From Clostridium sp. (lineage in GTDB: Bacteria > Bacillota > Clostridia > Clostridiales > Clostridiaceae): DNA of 64,000 nucleotides. Positions 28,418 to 38,203 of this stretch are shown here, in pieces. Made by a program: the position numbers and the translations under genes. Positions within the stretch are counted from its first letter, which is position 1; each line of letters opens with the position of its first letter. The stretch covers positions 37,791 to 101,790 of the forward strand of contig NZ_JAHAIF010000005.1 in the NCBI RefSeq assembly GCF_018372875.1. The letters run 5' to 3'. The notes under the pieces were generated by a model. It searched no databases. It had not been told where the DNA came from and saw only the letters and a program-made list of their open reading frames with translations.

Positions 28418-31400
28418 ATGAAAAGGATAAATGAAGTTTTTAGTGATTTTAATACTGGAAGCAACATAAGTACTGCCTTGGTTGAAAGTGCAGTTTTAAA
28501 GAAAAAATCTAAAACTTTAGAGTTAGCAATAAGTTCAGATAGATACATAGAAATACAGGAAATTGAAGAACTTAATAACTTCATTAAAAGAAGGTTTTAT
28601 TTAGAGCATTCAAAGATTGCTATAAATTATACTGAAGAAGTTAAGATGAAGCCTATAGAAGAGGAAATTAAGAATATAATATCTTATGTTTCTAATAAAC
28701 ATCCTTTTCTTAGGGTAGCTGTTAACAATTGTGATTATGAAATAAGTGGTAATACAATAACACTAAAGTTTAGAGTGCCTGTATCAACAATGTTCAGGGA
28801 CTTAAAGTATGATAGGGAAATTAGGGAAGGCATAAAAAGCTTCTATGGTAAATCCTATAATATAAAGTTTGTTGATAATGTAGATGCAGATGAATTAATT
28901 AGGCTTCAAGTAGAAGAAGAGAAGAAGAGAATGTCTATGATTAGGAGTGAAATTAGGTCTACTGGGCCATCTATTCCTAAGGATACAACCCCAACTGTTC
29001 CTGGTGAAGGGGATAAGGGTAAAGATGATAAGAAGTCTGGAAAGATGAATAATCCTTTCTTAATATTAGGTAGAAATTCTAATATTAAAGAATCCTTAAT
29101 AAGAATATCTGATGCCTCTCCTGAGGAGGGAAGAGTTGCCTTATATGGTGAACTATCTAATATGGAGACAAAGGAATTAAGAAGTGGTAAGATATTAGTT
29201 TCTTTTGATTTATATGATGGAACAGGTTCTCTTACTTGTAAGTCCTTCCTTAAGCCAGAGCAAGCTGATGATGTAATATCTAAGCTTAAGAAGGCAAGGG
29301 GGGTTAAGCTTTGTGGAAACTTAGGTTTTAGTAATTTCTCTGGGGAAGTTGAGATGATTGCAAATACAATAGTTGAAACAAAGGGACTTGAAAGGGTAGT
29401 AAGAAGAGATGAGTCAGAAGTTAAGAGAGTTGAACTTCATCTTCATACTAAGATGAGTCAAATGGATGGTATGAGCAGTGCAGCTGACTTAATAAAGAGA
29501 GCAATGAGTTGGGGAATGAAGTCTATAGCTATAACTGACCATGGTGTTGTTCAATCTTTCCCTGAAGCACATAAGTTATTAGGTAGAAATAATCCTGATA
29601 TGAAGGTCATTTATGGAGTGGAGGCTTACCTTGCTCCAGATAAAAAGCCTTCTGTGAGAAATATTAAGGGGCAAAGCCTTGATACTACTTATTGTGTATT
29701 AGATTTAGAAACTACAGGTTTTTCACCTAGATTAGAAAAAATAACTGAAATAGGTGTAATGAAGTACCAAGATGGTAAGGTGGTTGATAAGTTTAGTTGT
29801 TTTGTTAATCCAGAGAAATCAATACCTCCAAGAGTTGTTGAAGTAACTGGTATAACTGATGATATGGTTAGAGATGCTGAAACTATAGATAAGGTTTTTC
29901 CTAAACTTTTAGAATTTATTAAAGATAGCGTTTTAGTTGCCCATAATGCTGAGTTTGATGTTGGTTTCTTAAGGCATGTTGCAAGAGAGTTAGGTTATGA
30001 ATTTGACTTTACATATTTAGATACCTTATCACTAGCTTATGAGTTATTCCCAGAGTATAAAACATATAAGCTAGGAAGAATAGCTAAAAATCTTGGAATA
30101 AAGGTTGATGTTGCTCATAGAGCCTTAGATGATGTTGATACAACAGTTAAGGTGTTTAAGGTAATGCTTGATATGTTAAAGGAAAGAGGAGTAAATACCT
30201 TAGAGGATATAGAAATTTATGCATCTGATGAAACTGCCAAAAAGGAAGCTTTTAAGAAGCTAAGAACTCATCATGCTATTATTCTTGCTAAGGATTATGT
30301 TGGCTTAAAGAATTTATATAAGTTAGTATCCTATTCACATTTAGATTATTTCTATAAAAAACCTCGTATATTAAGAAGTATGTTTAAGAAGTATTCTGAA
30401 GGTTTAATTATAGGTAGTGCTTGTAGTGATGGAGAACTTTATCAATCAATTCTACTTGGAAAGTCTGATGAAGAAATTGAAGCTATAGCAAGAGAATATG
30501 ATTATTTAGAAATTCAACCATTAAGTAACAACGATTATCTTATAAGAAATGGTGAAGTACCTGATAAAGAATATTTAAGAGAAATTAATAGAAATATTGT
30601 AGCCCTTGGAGAAAAGCTAAATAAACCTGTTGTAGCAACTGGGGATGTTCATTTTATGGATCCAGAGGATGAAATCTACAGACGTATTTTAGAAGCAGGT
30701 CAAGGTTTTAAGGATGCAGATAACCAAGCTCCTTTATATTTAAGAACTACTGAAGAGATGCTTGAAGAATTCTCTTATTTAGGAAGAGATAAGGCTTATG
30801 AAGTAGTAGTAACAAACACAAACTTAATTGCAGATATGTGTGAGCAAATAAGTCCAATATCTCCAGAAAAATGTCCTCCTCACATTGAAGGATGTGAGCA
30901 GGAAATAAAGGATATAGCTTATGGTAAGGCTCATGAGTTATATGGAGAAGAACTACCTGATATTGTACAGCAGAGGTTGGAGAAGGAACTTAATTCTATT
31001 ATTCAAAATGGGTTCTCAGTAATGTATATAATTGCTCAAAAGCTAGTTTGGAAATCTAATGATGATGGATATTTAGTTGGTTCAAGAGGATCTGTTGGTT
31101 CTTCAGTTGTTGCTTATATGACTGGTATTACAGAGGTTAATGCATTACCACCACATTATAGGTGCCCTAAGTGTAAGCATTCAGATTTCAATGATTATGG
31201 AGCTAAGAATGGTTTTGACTTACCTGATAAGGCTTGTCCTGTTTGTGGAGAAATGATGGATAAGGATGGAATGGATATACCTTTTGAAACCTTCCTTGGA
31301 TTTAATGGGGATAAGGAGCCTGATATTGACTTAAACTTCTCTGGAGAATATCAAGCAAAGGCCCATAGATATACAGAAGTTATATTTGGTAAGGGTACAA

Positions 31401-32770
31401 CATTTAAAGCAGGAACAATAGGTACAATAGCTGAAAAAACTGCTTTTGGATATGTTAAGAAATATTTTGAAGAGAGAAATACTAAAGCTAATAAAGCAGA
31501 GATTACTAGAATATCAAAGGGATGTACTGGAATAAAAAGAACAACTGGTCAGCACCCTGGAGGAATAATAGTTGTTCCTAAGGGAAGAGAGATATTTGAG
31601 TTTTGTCCAGTTCAGCATCCAGCTGATGACCCTAATTCAGATATTATAACAACACATTTTGATTATCACTCAATAGATTCAAACTTACTTAAGCTTGATA
31701 TACTAGGACACGATGATCCTACAGTAATTAGAATGCTTCAAGATATTACAGGGGTAGACCCTCAAAAAATACCTTTAGATGATAAAGAAACTATGTCTAT
31801 TTTCTCATCAACTAAAGCACTTGGAGTAACACCTGAACAAATTAATTCTAAGGTTGGTACCTTTGGTATACCTGAGTTTGGTACGAAGTTTGTTAGAGGA
31901 ATGCTTTTAGATACACTTCCTAAGAGTTTTTCAGATTTATTATGTATATCTGGGTTATCTCACGGTACTGATGTATGGCTTGGAAATGCTAAGGATTTAA
32001 TTGATGGAGGAGTAATTACAAGTATAAGTGATGCCGTATGTTGTAGAGATGATATTATGGTTTACTTAATTAAAATGGGTCTTGAACCTAATACATCCTT
32101 CAAGATAATGGAGCTTGTTCGTAAAGGTAAGGCTTTAAAGGATCCTGAAAAGTGGGCAGAGTATGAAAAGATGATGAGAGATAATAATGTACCTGAATGG
32201 TATATAGATTCTTGTAGAAAGATAAAATACATGTTCCCTAAGGCCCATGCAGCAGCTTATGTTATGATGGCATTTAGAATTGCATGGTTTAAAGTACATA
32301 TTCCTTTAGCATATTATGCAGCATATTTCTCTATAAGAGCTAAGGCTTTTGATGCAGAGTATATGATTTTTGGAAAAGAAAAGGTTAGAGAAAAAATGAA
32401 GGAAATCAGCTTACAAGGAAATGATGCAGCTCCAAAGGATAAGGATATGTATGATGATTTAGAAATTGTATTAGAGATGTATGAAAGAGGTTTTAAGTTC
32501 CTACCAATAGATTTATATAAATCAGATTGGGATAAATTTAAAGTAGAAGAGGATGCCCTTAGACCTCCTTTAAATAGTATTTCGGGAATGGGTAATGTGG
32601 CAGCAGAAGCAATATTTAATGCTGTTCATGAAGAAACTCCAATTAGTTCAATTGATAATTTAAAGAAACGTGCTAAAATAGGTAATTCTGCAGTAGATTT
32701 ACTTAGAAAATTTGGTTGTTTAAATGGATTATCAGAAAGTGATCAGGTAAGTTTCTTTGATGTAATTTAA
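28418..32770 (+). CDS. polC: DNA polymerase III alpha subunit, Gram-positive PolC type
   Basis: A 1450-residue replicative polymerase. In order: N-terminal region, OB domain (about 225-330), PHP domain (ELHLHTKMSQMDGM near 340; continues after the exonuclease), inserted DEDD 3'-5' exonuclease (VLDLETTGFSP, about 425-590), a zinc-binding CPKC/CPVC group near 915, and the polymerase palm (DIDLNFSGEYQ near 970). Length and domain order are standard for Firmicutes PolC. GGAAAGG precedes the ATG at 28418. It is transcribed alone, with terminators on both sides. It does chromosome synthesis as part of the replisome with DnaE. Confidence 0.98.
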   Translation: MKRINEVFSDFNTGSNISTALVESAVLKKKSKTLELAISSDRYIEIQEIEELNNFIKRRFYLEHSKIAINYTEEVKMKPIEEEIKNIISYVSNKHPFLRVAVNNCDYEISGNTITLKFRVPVSTMFRDLKYDREIREGIKSFYGKSYNIKFVDNVDADELIRLQVEEEKKRMSMIRSEIRSTGPSIPKDTTPTVPGEGDKGKDDKKSGKMNNPFLILGRNSNIKESLIRISDASPEEGRVALYGELSNMETKELRSGKILVSFDLYDGTGSLTCKSFLKPEQADDVISKLKKARGVKLCGNLGFSNFSGEVEMIANTIVETKGLERVVRRDESEVKRVELHLHTKMSQMDGMSSAADLIKRAMSWGMKSIAITDHGVVQSFPEAHKLLGRNNPDMKVIYGVEAYLAPDKKPSVRNIKGQSLDTTYCVLDLETTGFSPRLEKITEIGVMKYQDGKVVDKFSCFVNPEKSIPPRVVEVTGITDDMVRDAETIDKVFPKLLEFIKDSVLVAHNAEFDVGFLRHVARELGYEFDFTYLDTLSLAYELFPEYKTYKLGRIAKNLGIKVDVAHRALDDVDTTVKVFKVMLDMLKERGVNTLEDIEIYASDETAKKEAFKKLRTHHAIILAKDYVGLKNLYKLVSYSHLDYFYKKPRILRSMFKKYSEGLIIGSACSDGELYQSILLGKSDEEIEAIAREYDYLEIQPLSNNDYLIRNGEVPDKEYLREINRNIVALGEKLNKPVVATGDVHFMDPEDEIYRRILEAGQGFKDADNQAPLYLRTTEEMLEEFSYLGRDKAYEVVVTNTNLIADMCEQISPISPEKCPPHIEGCEQEIKDIAYGKAHELYGEELPDIVQQRLEKELNSIIQNGFSVMYIIAQKLVWKSNDDGYLVGSRGSVGSSVVAYMTGITEVNALPPHYRCPKCKHSDFNDYGAKNGFDLPDKACPVCGEMMDKDGMDIPFETFLGFNGDKEPDIDLNFSGEYQAKAHRYTEVIFGKGTTFKAGTIGTIAEKTAFGYVKKYFEERNTKANKAEITRISKGCTGIKRTTGQHPGGIIVVPKGREIFEFCPVQHPADDPNSDIITTHFDYHSIDSNLLKLDILGHDDPTVIRMLQDITGVDPQKIPLDDKETMSIFSSTKALGVTPEQINSKVGTFGIPEFGTKFVRGMLLDTLPKSFSDLLCISGLSHGTDVWLGNAKDLIDGGVITSISDAVCCRDDIMVYLIKMGLEPNTSFKIMELVRKGKALKDPEKWAEYEKMMRDNNVPEWYIDSCRKIKYMFPKAHAAAYVMMAFRIAWFKVHIPLAYYAAYFSIRAKAFDAEYMIFGKEKVREKMKEISLQGNDAAPKDKDMYDDLEIVLEMYERGFKFLPIDLYKSDWDKFKVEEDALRPPLNSISGMGNVAAEAIFNAVHEETPISSIDNLKKRAKIGNSAVDLLRKFGCLNGLSESDQVSFFDVI

Positions 32771-32786
32771 GTTAGTAATGTGATAG

Positions 32787-32830
32787 AAAAGCTATAAAAT
32801 TCCTTTTTAATGAATTTTATAGCTTTTATT
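32787..32830 (+). terminator. polC terminator
   Basis: AAAAGCTATAAAATTC pairs with GAATTTTATAGCTTTT around a 9-base T-rich loop. Confidence 0.8.
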
Positions 32831-32863
32831 ATCTTTAATAAATAATATCTCTTCATTTTGTTC

Positions 32864-32882
32864 AACCTATTGTAGATAGGTT
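32864..32882 (+). promoter_or_regulatory. Small palindrome just before the permease ribosome site
   Basis: AACCTAT-TGTAG-ATAGGTT: a 7-bp perfect hairpin or operator immediately upstream of GAGGTG and the start codon. Confidence 0.4.
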
Positions 32883-32898
32883 AAATAGAGGTGATAGA

Positions 32899-34407
32899 AT
32901 GAACAATAATACAAAAAAACTAACATTAATGGCTTTAATACTTATGATTTTTACATCTGTATTTGGATTTGCTAATATGCCAAGGTCCTTCTTACTAATG
33001 GGATATGCCGCTATTCCATGGTATATAATAAGTGCAATAGCATTTTTTATACCATATGCTTTTATTATGGCTGAATATGGTTCTGCCTTTAAGAAAGAAA
33101 GTGGTGGAATTTATTCTTGGATGGAAGGGTCTATAGGTCCTAAGTATGCATTTATTGGTACCTTTATGTGGTATGCATCTTATATAGTATGGATGGTAAA
33201 CGTGGCATCGTCTATATGGATTCCTTTATCAAATGCATTTTTTGGAAAGGATTTAACATCTACATGGTCATTATTAGGATTAAATTCAACTCAAACATTA
33301 GGAATACTAGGAGTACTATGGATAATTTTTGTCACATTTATATCTACCAAGGGTATAGAGAAAATAACTAAGATTACATCTGTTGGTGGCACCTTTATAG
33401 CAATATTAAATGTAGTTTTAATTATAGGAGCTATTGTAGTATTTGCTTTAAATGGTGGAGAATTTTCAGAACCAATTAATAATGGAGTAAAAGCATTTTT
33501 TGTTTCACCAAATCCAGACTATAAATCAATAATACAAATTTTATCTTTTGTAACCTTTGCTATTTTTGCATTTGGAGGTCTTGAAGTATTAGGAGGATTG
33601 GTTGACCAAACTGAGGATGCAGAAAAGAATTTCCCTAAGGCAATAATTGTTTCTGCTCTTGTTATTTCAGTAGGATATGCCATAGGAATATTTGCCTGTG
33701 GAGTTTTTACTAATTGGAATGATGTATTATCATCTCAAGATGTTAATTTAAGTAATGTAGCTTATATTCTAATGAATAACTTTGGAGTTCAACTTGGAAA
33801 TGCAATGGGATTAAGTGAAACAGTTTCTTTACAAATGGGCATTTGGGTTGCTAGATTTGTTGGGTTATCAATGTTATTAGCTTTAAGTGGAGCATTCTTT
33901 ACATTAACCTATTCCCCATTAAAAACATTGATTTCAGGAGCACCAAAGGAAATTTGGCCAGGAAAAGTTGGAGAAATAAAAAGTGGAATGCCTATAAATG
34001 CTATGTGGGTTCAAGCTATTATAGTAATTTTTATAATACTTTTAGTATCATTTGGAGGAAAAGGCGCAAAAGAATTCTTTAGGATACTAGTTTTAATGAC
34101 CAATGTTGCCATGACTATACCATATTTATTTTTAGCAGCAGCTTTTCCTAAGTTTAAAAAGAAGCAATTAGAAGGAAAGGTTCCCAAAGCCTATGAATTT
34201 TATAACTCCTATGGAGCTTCAATTTTTGTGGCAGTTATTATATGCATAATAGTGGGCTTTGCTAACATATTTACAATAATAGAGCCAGCAATGTCTTGAA
34301 AAATATTTGATACTATAATGATGTTAGCAGGACCAATAAGTTTTTCTGTGGTTGCATTAATTTTATATAGTATTTATGAAAAAAAGTATAAGAATAATAA
34401 AGTATAG
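32899..34407 (+). pseudogene. APC-family amino-acid permease (YjeM/GadC-like), interrupted by an in-frame TGA
   Basis: The intact part runs 466 codons (32899-34299) with about eleven or twelve membrane segments; NMPRSFLLMG near residue 27 and the central ALSGAFFTLTYSPLK fit the APC superfamily, closest to YjeM or glutamate:GABA antiporters. At 34297 a TGA stops translation, yet the frame stays open for 35 more codons to TAG 34405. Those codons encode a further hydrophobic helix (IMMLAGPISFSVVALILY) and a basic end (EKKYKNNK). A single G-to-A change of a TGG Trp codon explains this. The protein lacks its last helix and may be dead, or still partly functional. Either a sequencing error or a true nonsense mutation. 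Confidence 0.8.
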
Positions 34408-34513
34408 TTAAAAGTTTTGTAGGAGTACTAACATTGTAATGATTTTGAAACTTTTCAAAGTGAAAAATATGTGATACATTGTAAAGGAATACAAAAGATG
34501 ACGGAGGAGTATT

Positions 34514-34996
34514 ATGAAAAAGAAATTATCAATTTTATTAGCTACTTTAATGGTAGGAGCAACATTTGTAGGATGTGGAGCAAAGGAAGAAGCTAAAAAT
34601 GTTCCAACAAGTGAAATTGTTGAAAGTATTAAAGAAAAAGTGGAAATGAGAGCATTAGGAACAGTTGAAGGAGAACTTTTAACAGAAAAATTCCATTTAA
34701 ATCTTGATGATGTAGAAGAACAAACTGTAGAAAATGGTGTGATTAATACCGGATTAGAAGTAGTTGCAGTTGTTAAAGCTAAAGAGGGAAAGGTTGATGC
34801 TGTAAAGGCTTCATTAGATAAAGTTATTGAGGATAAGAAGGCATCAGCATTTTATCCAGGAGAGCCTGAAGCAGTTGAAGCAGCACAATTAAAGGTAAAT
34901 GGAAATTATGTAGGACTTTTCATTATCCCAGATTACGAAGAAGGACAAAACAATGCTGAAAAGGCAGCAAAAGTTTTTGAAGAAGCTCTAAAATAG
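34514..34996 (+). CDS. DUF4358-family lipoprotein
   Basis: A 160-residue exported lipoprotein: basic start, hydrophobic core and a lipobox ending FVGC with Cys21 as the lipidation site. The mature part (SEIVESIKEKV onwards, ending in FIIPDYEEGQNNAEKAAKVFEEAL) matches the DUF4358 pattern. Function unknown. In clostridia such proteins are often found next to MBOAT/DHHW O-acetylation genes, and this one precedes such a pair at 35192-37681, which suggests a cell-envelope role. ACGGAGG precedes the ATG. A terminator follows. Confidence 0.75.
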   Translation: MKKKLSILLATLMVGATFVGCGAKEEAKNVPTSEIVESIKEKVEMRALGTVEGELLTEKFHLNLDDVEEQTVENGVINTGLEVVAVVKAKEGKVDAVKASLDKVIEDKKASAFYPGEPEAVEAAQLKVNGNYVGLFIIPDYEEGQNNAEKAAKVFEEALK

Positions 34997-35004
34997 TCAA
35001 ATAT

Positions 35005-35043
35005 GCTTTAGGAATGGAAACATTCTTAAAGCATTAATTTTTT
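35005..35043 (+). terminator. Terminator of the DUF4358 gene
   Basis: GCTTTAGGAATG-GAAA-CATTCTTAAAGC followed by ATTAATTTTTT. Confidence 0.75.
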
Positions 35044-35134
35044 ATTCTTTAGGAAATTATATCTATTATTAAATTGTGGATAACTTCAACAATTTAGCGA
35101 TATATTAGTTCTTTTCTTCCTAAAGAATAAAAAA
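35038..35134. repeat. 97-bp element with 18-bp perfect terminal inverted repeats
   Basis: TTTTTTATTCTTTAGGAA (35038-35055) and its exact complement (35117-35134) flank an AT-rich core with an inner AATTGT/ACAATT hairpin. The T-rich outer ends could terminate transcription on either strand. About 22 bases inside the left arm (TAGGAAATTATA, CTATTATTA) recur at 27309-27332, next to the purD remnant, which hints at a repeated element. Confidence 0.6.
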
Positions 35135-35191
35135 TAAAATATATGCCCCTGCAAGAGCAAGATGGATAATTAGTTAAAAAGGAGAAAAGTT

Positions 35192-36568
35192 TTGATATTT
35201 AGTAGTATTTTATTTATATTTAGGTTTCTACCTATTGCACTAATACTATATTATATAACTCCTCAGAAATATAAAAACTTAATTTTAACTCTATTAAGTT
35301 TAGTGTTTTATTCTTGGGGAGAAGGTAAATATTTTTTAATAATGATTGCCTCAATTATTATTGATTACACAGCTGGAAGGCTTATTTATAGATATAAAAG
35401 TGAAATTAAGAAAAAAACTATAGTTTTGTGTATTTCCTTAGTATTTAATCTTGGTCTATTATTCTTTTTTAAGTATTTTAATTTCTTTATAGACAACATA
35501 AATAATATTTTTAATTTAGCTATAAAAGGAGTAAAGATAACCTTACCTTTAGGAATAAGTTTTTATACCTTTCAAACAATGTCCTATAGTATAGATGTTT
35601 ATAGGGGCAAGGTAGTTCCTGAAAAGAACATTATTAATTTTGCAGCATTTGTAACCTTATTTCCACAGCTTATAGCTGGTCCAATTGTAAAGTATACCGA
35701 TATAAATAAGGAGATAAGTAGGAGAGTTATTACTAAGGATAATGTTGAAGTAGGAATTGAAAAGTTTATTTTAGGTCTTGGTAGAAAGGTTCTAATAGCA
35801 AATAATATAGGAATGCTTTGGACAGAAGTTGAAGGAATAGGCTTTGAAAATATTTCAACACCGCTAGCCTGGCTTGGGATTATATCCTTTGGCTTACAAA
35901 TTTATTTTGATTTTAGCGGATATTCTTTAATGGCTATTGGATTAGGTAAAATGTTAGGATTTAATTTTCCAGAAAACTTTAATTACCCCTATATATCAAG
36001 AAGCATATCTGAATTTTGGAGAAGATGGCACATTACTTTAGGTTCATGGTTTAAGGAGTATGTTTATATACCTTTAGGTGGTAATAGAAAAGGTAAAGTT
36101 AGGGTTACTTTTAATCTATTTATTGTATGGGCTTTAACTGGGTTATGGCATGGAGCAAGTTATAATTTTTTACTTTGGGGATTATTCTTTTTCTTACTTA
36201 TTAGTATTGAAAAGTTAGGGGTTATAAATTTTTTAAATAAGCATAAAGTATTTTCCCACATATACACAATATTTTTACTTTTAATTGGATGGACTTTATT
36301 TGCTATAACCGATTTTAATGGTATCTATGAATACCTTAGTAAGTTATTTTTCTATTCAAATGGAGAAGAGTGGATTTATTATCTTAGAAACTATGGAGTT
36401 TCACTAATTATTGCAATTATTTTTTCTTTACCACTAGTTTCGATGTTTTATAAAAAGATAGAAAACTTTAAATGGATAAAGACAATAATTCTAATGGGTA
36501 TTTTTATAATATCTGTTGCTTATTTAGTTGATGCAACATATAATCCATTCCTTTATTTTAGATTCTAG
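35192..36568 (+). CDS. MBOAT-family O-acyltransferase (AlgI/DltB-like)
   Basis: A 458-residue integral membrane acyltransferase with about eleven membrane segments. Features are LPLGISFYTFQTMSYSIDVYRG, FPQLIAGPIVKY, EFWRRWHITLGSWFKEYVYIPLGG and the catalytic His in LTGLWHGASYNF. It moves an acyl group, usually acetyl, across the membrane to a surface polysaccharide acceptor. The start is TTG 35192: AAGGAG lies about seven bases upstream and the product begins IFSSILFIFRFLPIAL as in relatives. Paired with the DHHW gene 12 bases downstream, in the way AlgI works with AlgJ/AlgX. The acceptor glycan is unknown. Confidence 0.9.
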   Translation: MIFSSILFIFRFLPIALILYYITPQKYKNLILTLLSLVFYSWGEGKYFLIMIASIIIDYTAGRLIYRYKSEIKKKTIVLCISLVFNLGLLFFFKYFNFFIDNINNIFNLAIKGVKITLPLGISFYTFQTMSYSIDVYRGKVVPEKNIINFAAFVTLFPQLIAGPIVKYTDINKEISRRVITKDNVEVGIEKFILGLGRKVLIANNIGMLWTEVEGIGFENISTPLAWLGIISFGLQIYFDFSGYSLMAIGLGKMLGFNFPENFNYPYISRSISEFWRRWHITLGSWFKEYVYIPLGGNRKGKVRVTFNLFIVWALTGLWHGASYNFLLWGLFFFLLISIEKLGVINFLNKHKVFSHIYTIFLLLIGWTLFAITDFNGIYEYLSKLFFYSNGEEWIYYLRNYGVSLIIAIIFSLPLVSMFYKKIENFKWIKTIILMGIFIISVAYLVDATYNPFLYFRF

Positions 36569-36580
36569 GAGGTATTAAAT

Positions 36581-37681
36581 ATGAGAAGAAATCCTTTATT
36601 ATATACTTTTTTTATTTTCCTTCTAGTAATTACTATTATAGATATATGTAAAGAGGATAAGAGATTTTCAGAGTTAGAAAATAGAAGTTTAAGAGGAAAG
36701 GTTGAGTTTTCCTTAGAAAAGTATTTTAATGGCACTTATCCTAAAAAGTATGAGGAGTATATGAGTGATCAATTTATTTTAAGAGATAACTGGATAGATT
36801 TAAAATCAAGAAGTGAGTACTTATTAGGAAAGTTAGAAAACAATAGTATTATTTATGGAAAAGATGGATATCTTTTCGAAAAGTTTACAGCGTTAGATGA
36901 AAGAAGAGTTACCATTAATATAGATTCTATTAATAAGCTCATAGAGAATAGCAAGACACCTGTAAGTGTATTAATAGCGCCAAATTCATATGAAGTATAT
37001 AAAGAAAAATTGCCCTTAGGTGCTCCTGTAATTAATCAAAGGGATGAGCTAGAGAAGATGTATATAGGTATTAACGGTGGAAATAAGATTAATCTTACTG
37101 AAAAGTTTATAGAGAAAAGCGAAGAAAGTTTATATTATAAAACTGACCATCACTGGACTACAAAGGGAGCCTACTTAGCTTATAGAGATTTTATAGAAAG
37201 TATAGGTTATAAAGCTATAAATTTAGATGAGTATAATAAGAATGAGGTGGAAGGTTTTTTTGGAACTTATTTTTCAAAGGCAAAACCTTTTAATATTACC
37301 TCGGATAAGTTAACTTATTATAACTTTTCAGGGATAACAATGAAGATAGATGATAAATTATATAATTCTTTATATGATTATTCTAAGTTAGATATAAGAG
37401 ATAAATATTCATTGTTTTTATATGGAAATAATCCATTGACTATAATTAATAATTCCAATTTGAAAAATGGAAAGAAATTAGTTATCTTTAAGGACTCTTA
37501 TGCGAATTCTTTTATTCCATTCTTAACAGAAAATTTTGAAGAAATTCATGTTATAGATTTAAGAAGTTTCTCTGAATCTGTTAGTGAATATATAAATAAT
37601 AATAGCTTTGATAATGTATTAGTATTGTATAATTTTATTAATTTTACTAGAGATACTAATATAATAAAGCTTAAGTCTTAA
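36581..37681 (+). CDS. DHHW (AlgX/AlgJ-like) acetyltransferase partner
   Basis: A 366-residue protein with one N-terminal membrane anchor (LLYTFFIFLLVITIIDI) and an external SGNH-like domain. The family motif TDHHWTTKGAYLAY is near residue 188, and a Ser-containing FKDSYANSF near 305 fits the catalytic block of AlgJ/AlgX/DHHW proteins. It probably completes acetyl transfer outside the cell with the MBOAT protein. AGGAGG precedes the ATG. Same operon as the MBOAT gene; terminator at 37729. Confidence 0.85.
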   Translation: MRRNPLLYTFFIFLLVITIIDICKEDKRFSELENRSLRGKVEFSLEKYFNGTYPKKYEEYMSDQFILRDNWIDLKSRSEYLLGKLENNSIIYGKDGYLFEKFTALDERRVTINIDSINKLIENSKTPVSVLIAPNSYEVYKEKLPLGAPVINQRDELEKMYIGINGGNKINLTEKFIEKSEESLYYKTDHHWTTKGAYLAYRDFIESIGYKAINLDEYNKNEVEGFFGTYFSKAKPFNITSDKLTYYNFSGITMKIDDKLYNSLYDYSKLDIRDKYSLFLYGNNPLTIINNSNLKNGKKLVIFKDSYANSFIPFLTENFEEIHVIDLRSFSESVSEYINNNSFDNVLVLYNFINFTRDTNIIKLKS

Positions 37682-37728
37682 GGAAATCAAATAGGATTAT
37701 ATTTATTTAATAAGTTTAAAGTGTTAAA

Positions 37729-37763
37729 GCAGGATTTCATTAAATAGGTAGAAATCCTGTTTT
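37729..37763 (+). terminator. Terminator of the O-acetylation pair
   Basis: AGGATTTC, 12-base loop, GAAATCCT, then GTTTTC. Confidence 0.7.
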
Positions 37764-37829
37764 CATATATAGAGTTAATTTGTTATAATAATGAATAATA
37801 AGATGAATAAAGAACACAGGTGATGAGAT

Positions 37830-38174
37830 ATGGCAAAACATGAATTTGGAATAATAGATAAGCTTGATAAAGAAAAAGATTATAGCAATTATGATCCTAA
37901 AGAATATAATTGTATAGAAGTAGATGATGAATTAGTAACTGAGATGTTAAAGTATCTTAAGAACTTAAGAACATATCATCATAAGTATAAAAACCCAAGT
38001 TTTGGAGTTGCATATACTGGAGTAACTTTGATACCAGATACTTCTTTAATGTTTTTACATGATATAGCATCAACACTAAATAGGTTTAAGAGGTCACAAG
38101 AGCTTACAGACTTAACTTGTCTTATTATGGAGGCGAAGATTAAGGGAAAATATATAATTCATTATGGTATATAA
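37830..38174 (+). CDS. Conserved-looking hypothetical protein
   Basis: A soluble 114-residue protein I do not recognise. It is acidic at the N-terminus (EKDYSNYDPKEYN) and has a helical centre rich in Tyr/His (MLKYLKNLRTYHHKYKNP). There is no signal peptide, membrane segment or cysteine pair. AGGTGATGAG lies upstream of the ATG. It stands 29 bases before the patatin-like gene in the same direction, so the two may be co-transcribed. Confidence 0.65.
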   Translation: MAKHEFGIIDKLDKEKDYSNYDPKEYNCIEVDDELVTEMLKYLKNLRTYHHKYKNPSFGVAYTGVTLIPDTSLMFLHDIASTLNRFKRSQELTDLTCLIMEAKIKGKYIIHYGI

Positions 38175-38203
38175 AACGAAATATTTAGAAATATGGGGGG
38201 ATT

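Noticed and set aside
33168..33371. Out-of-frame plus-strand ORF inside the permease gene
   Set aside because: No ribosome site, odd composition and full overlap with the permease frame.
34297..34299. Selenocysteine at the permease TGA
   Set aside because: No SECIS-like hairpin follows, and permeases of this family have no known selenocysteine; a Trp codon change is simpler.
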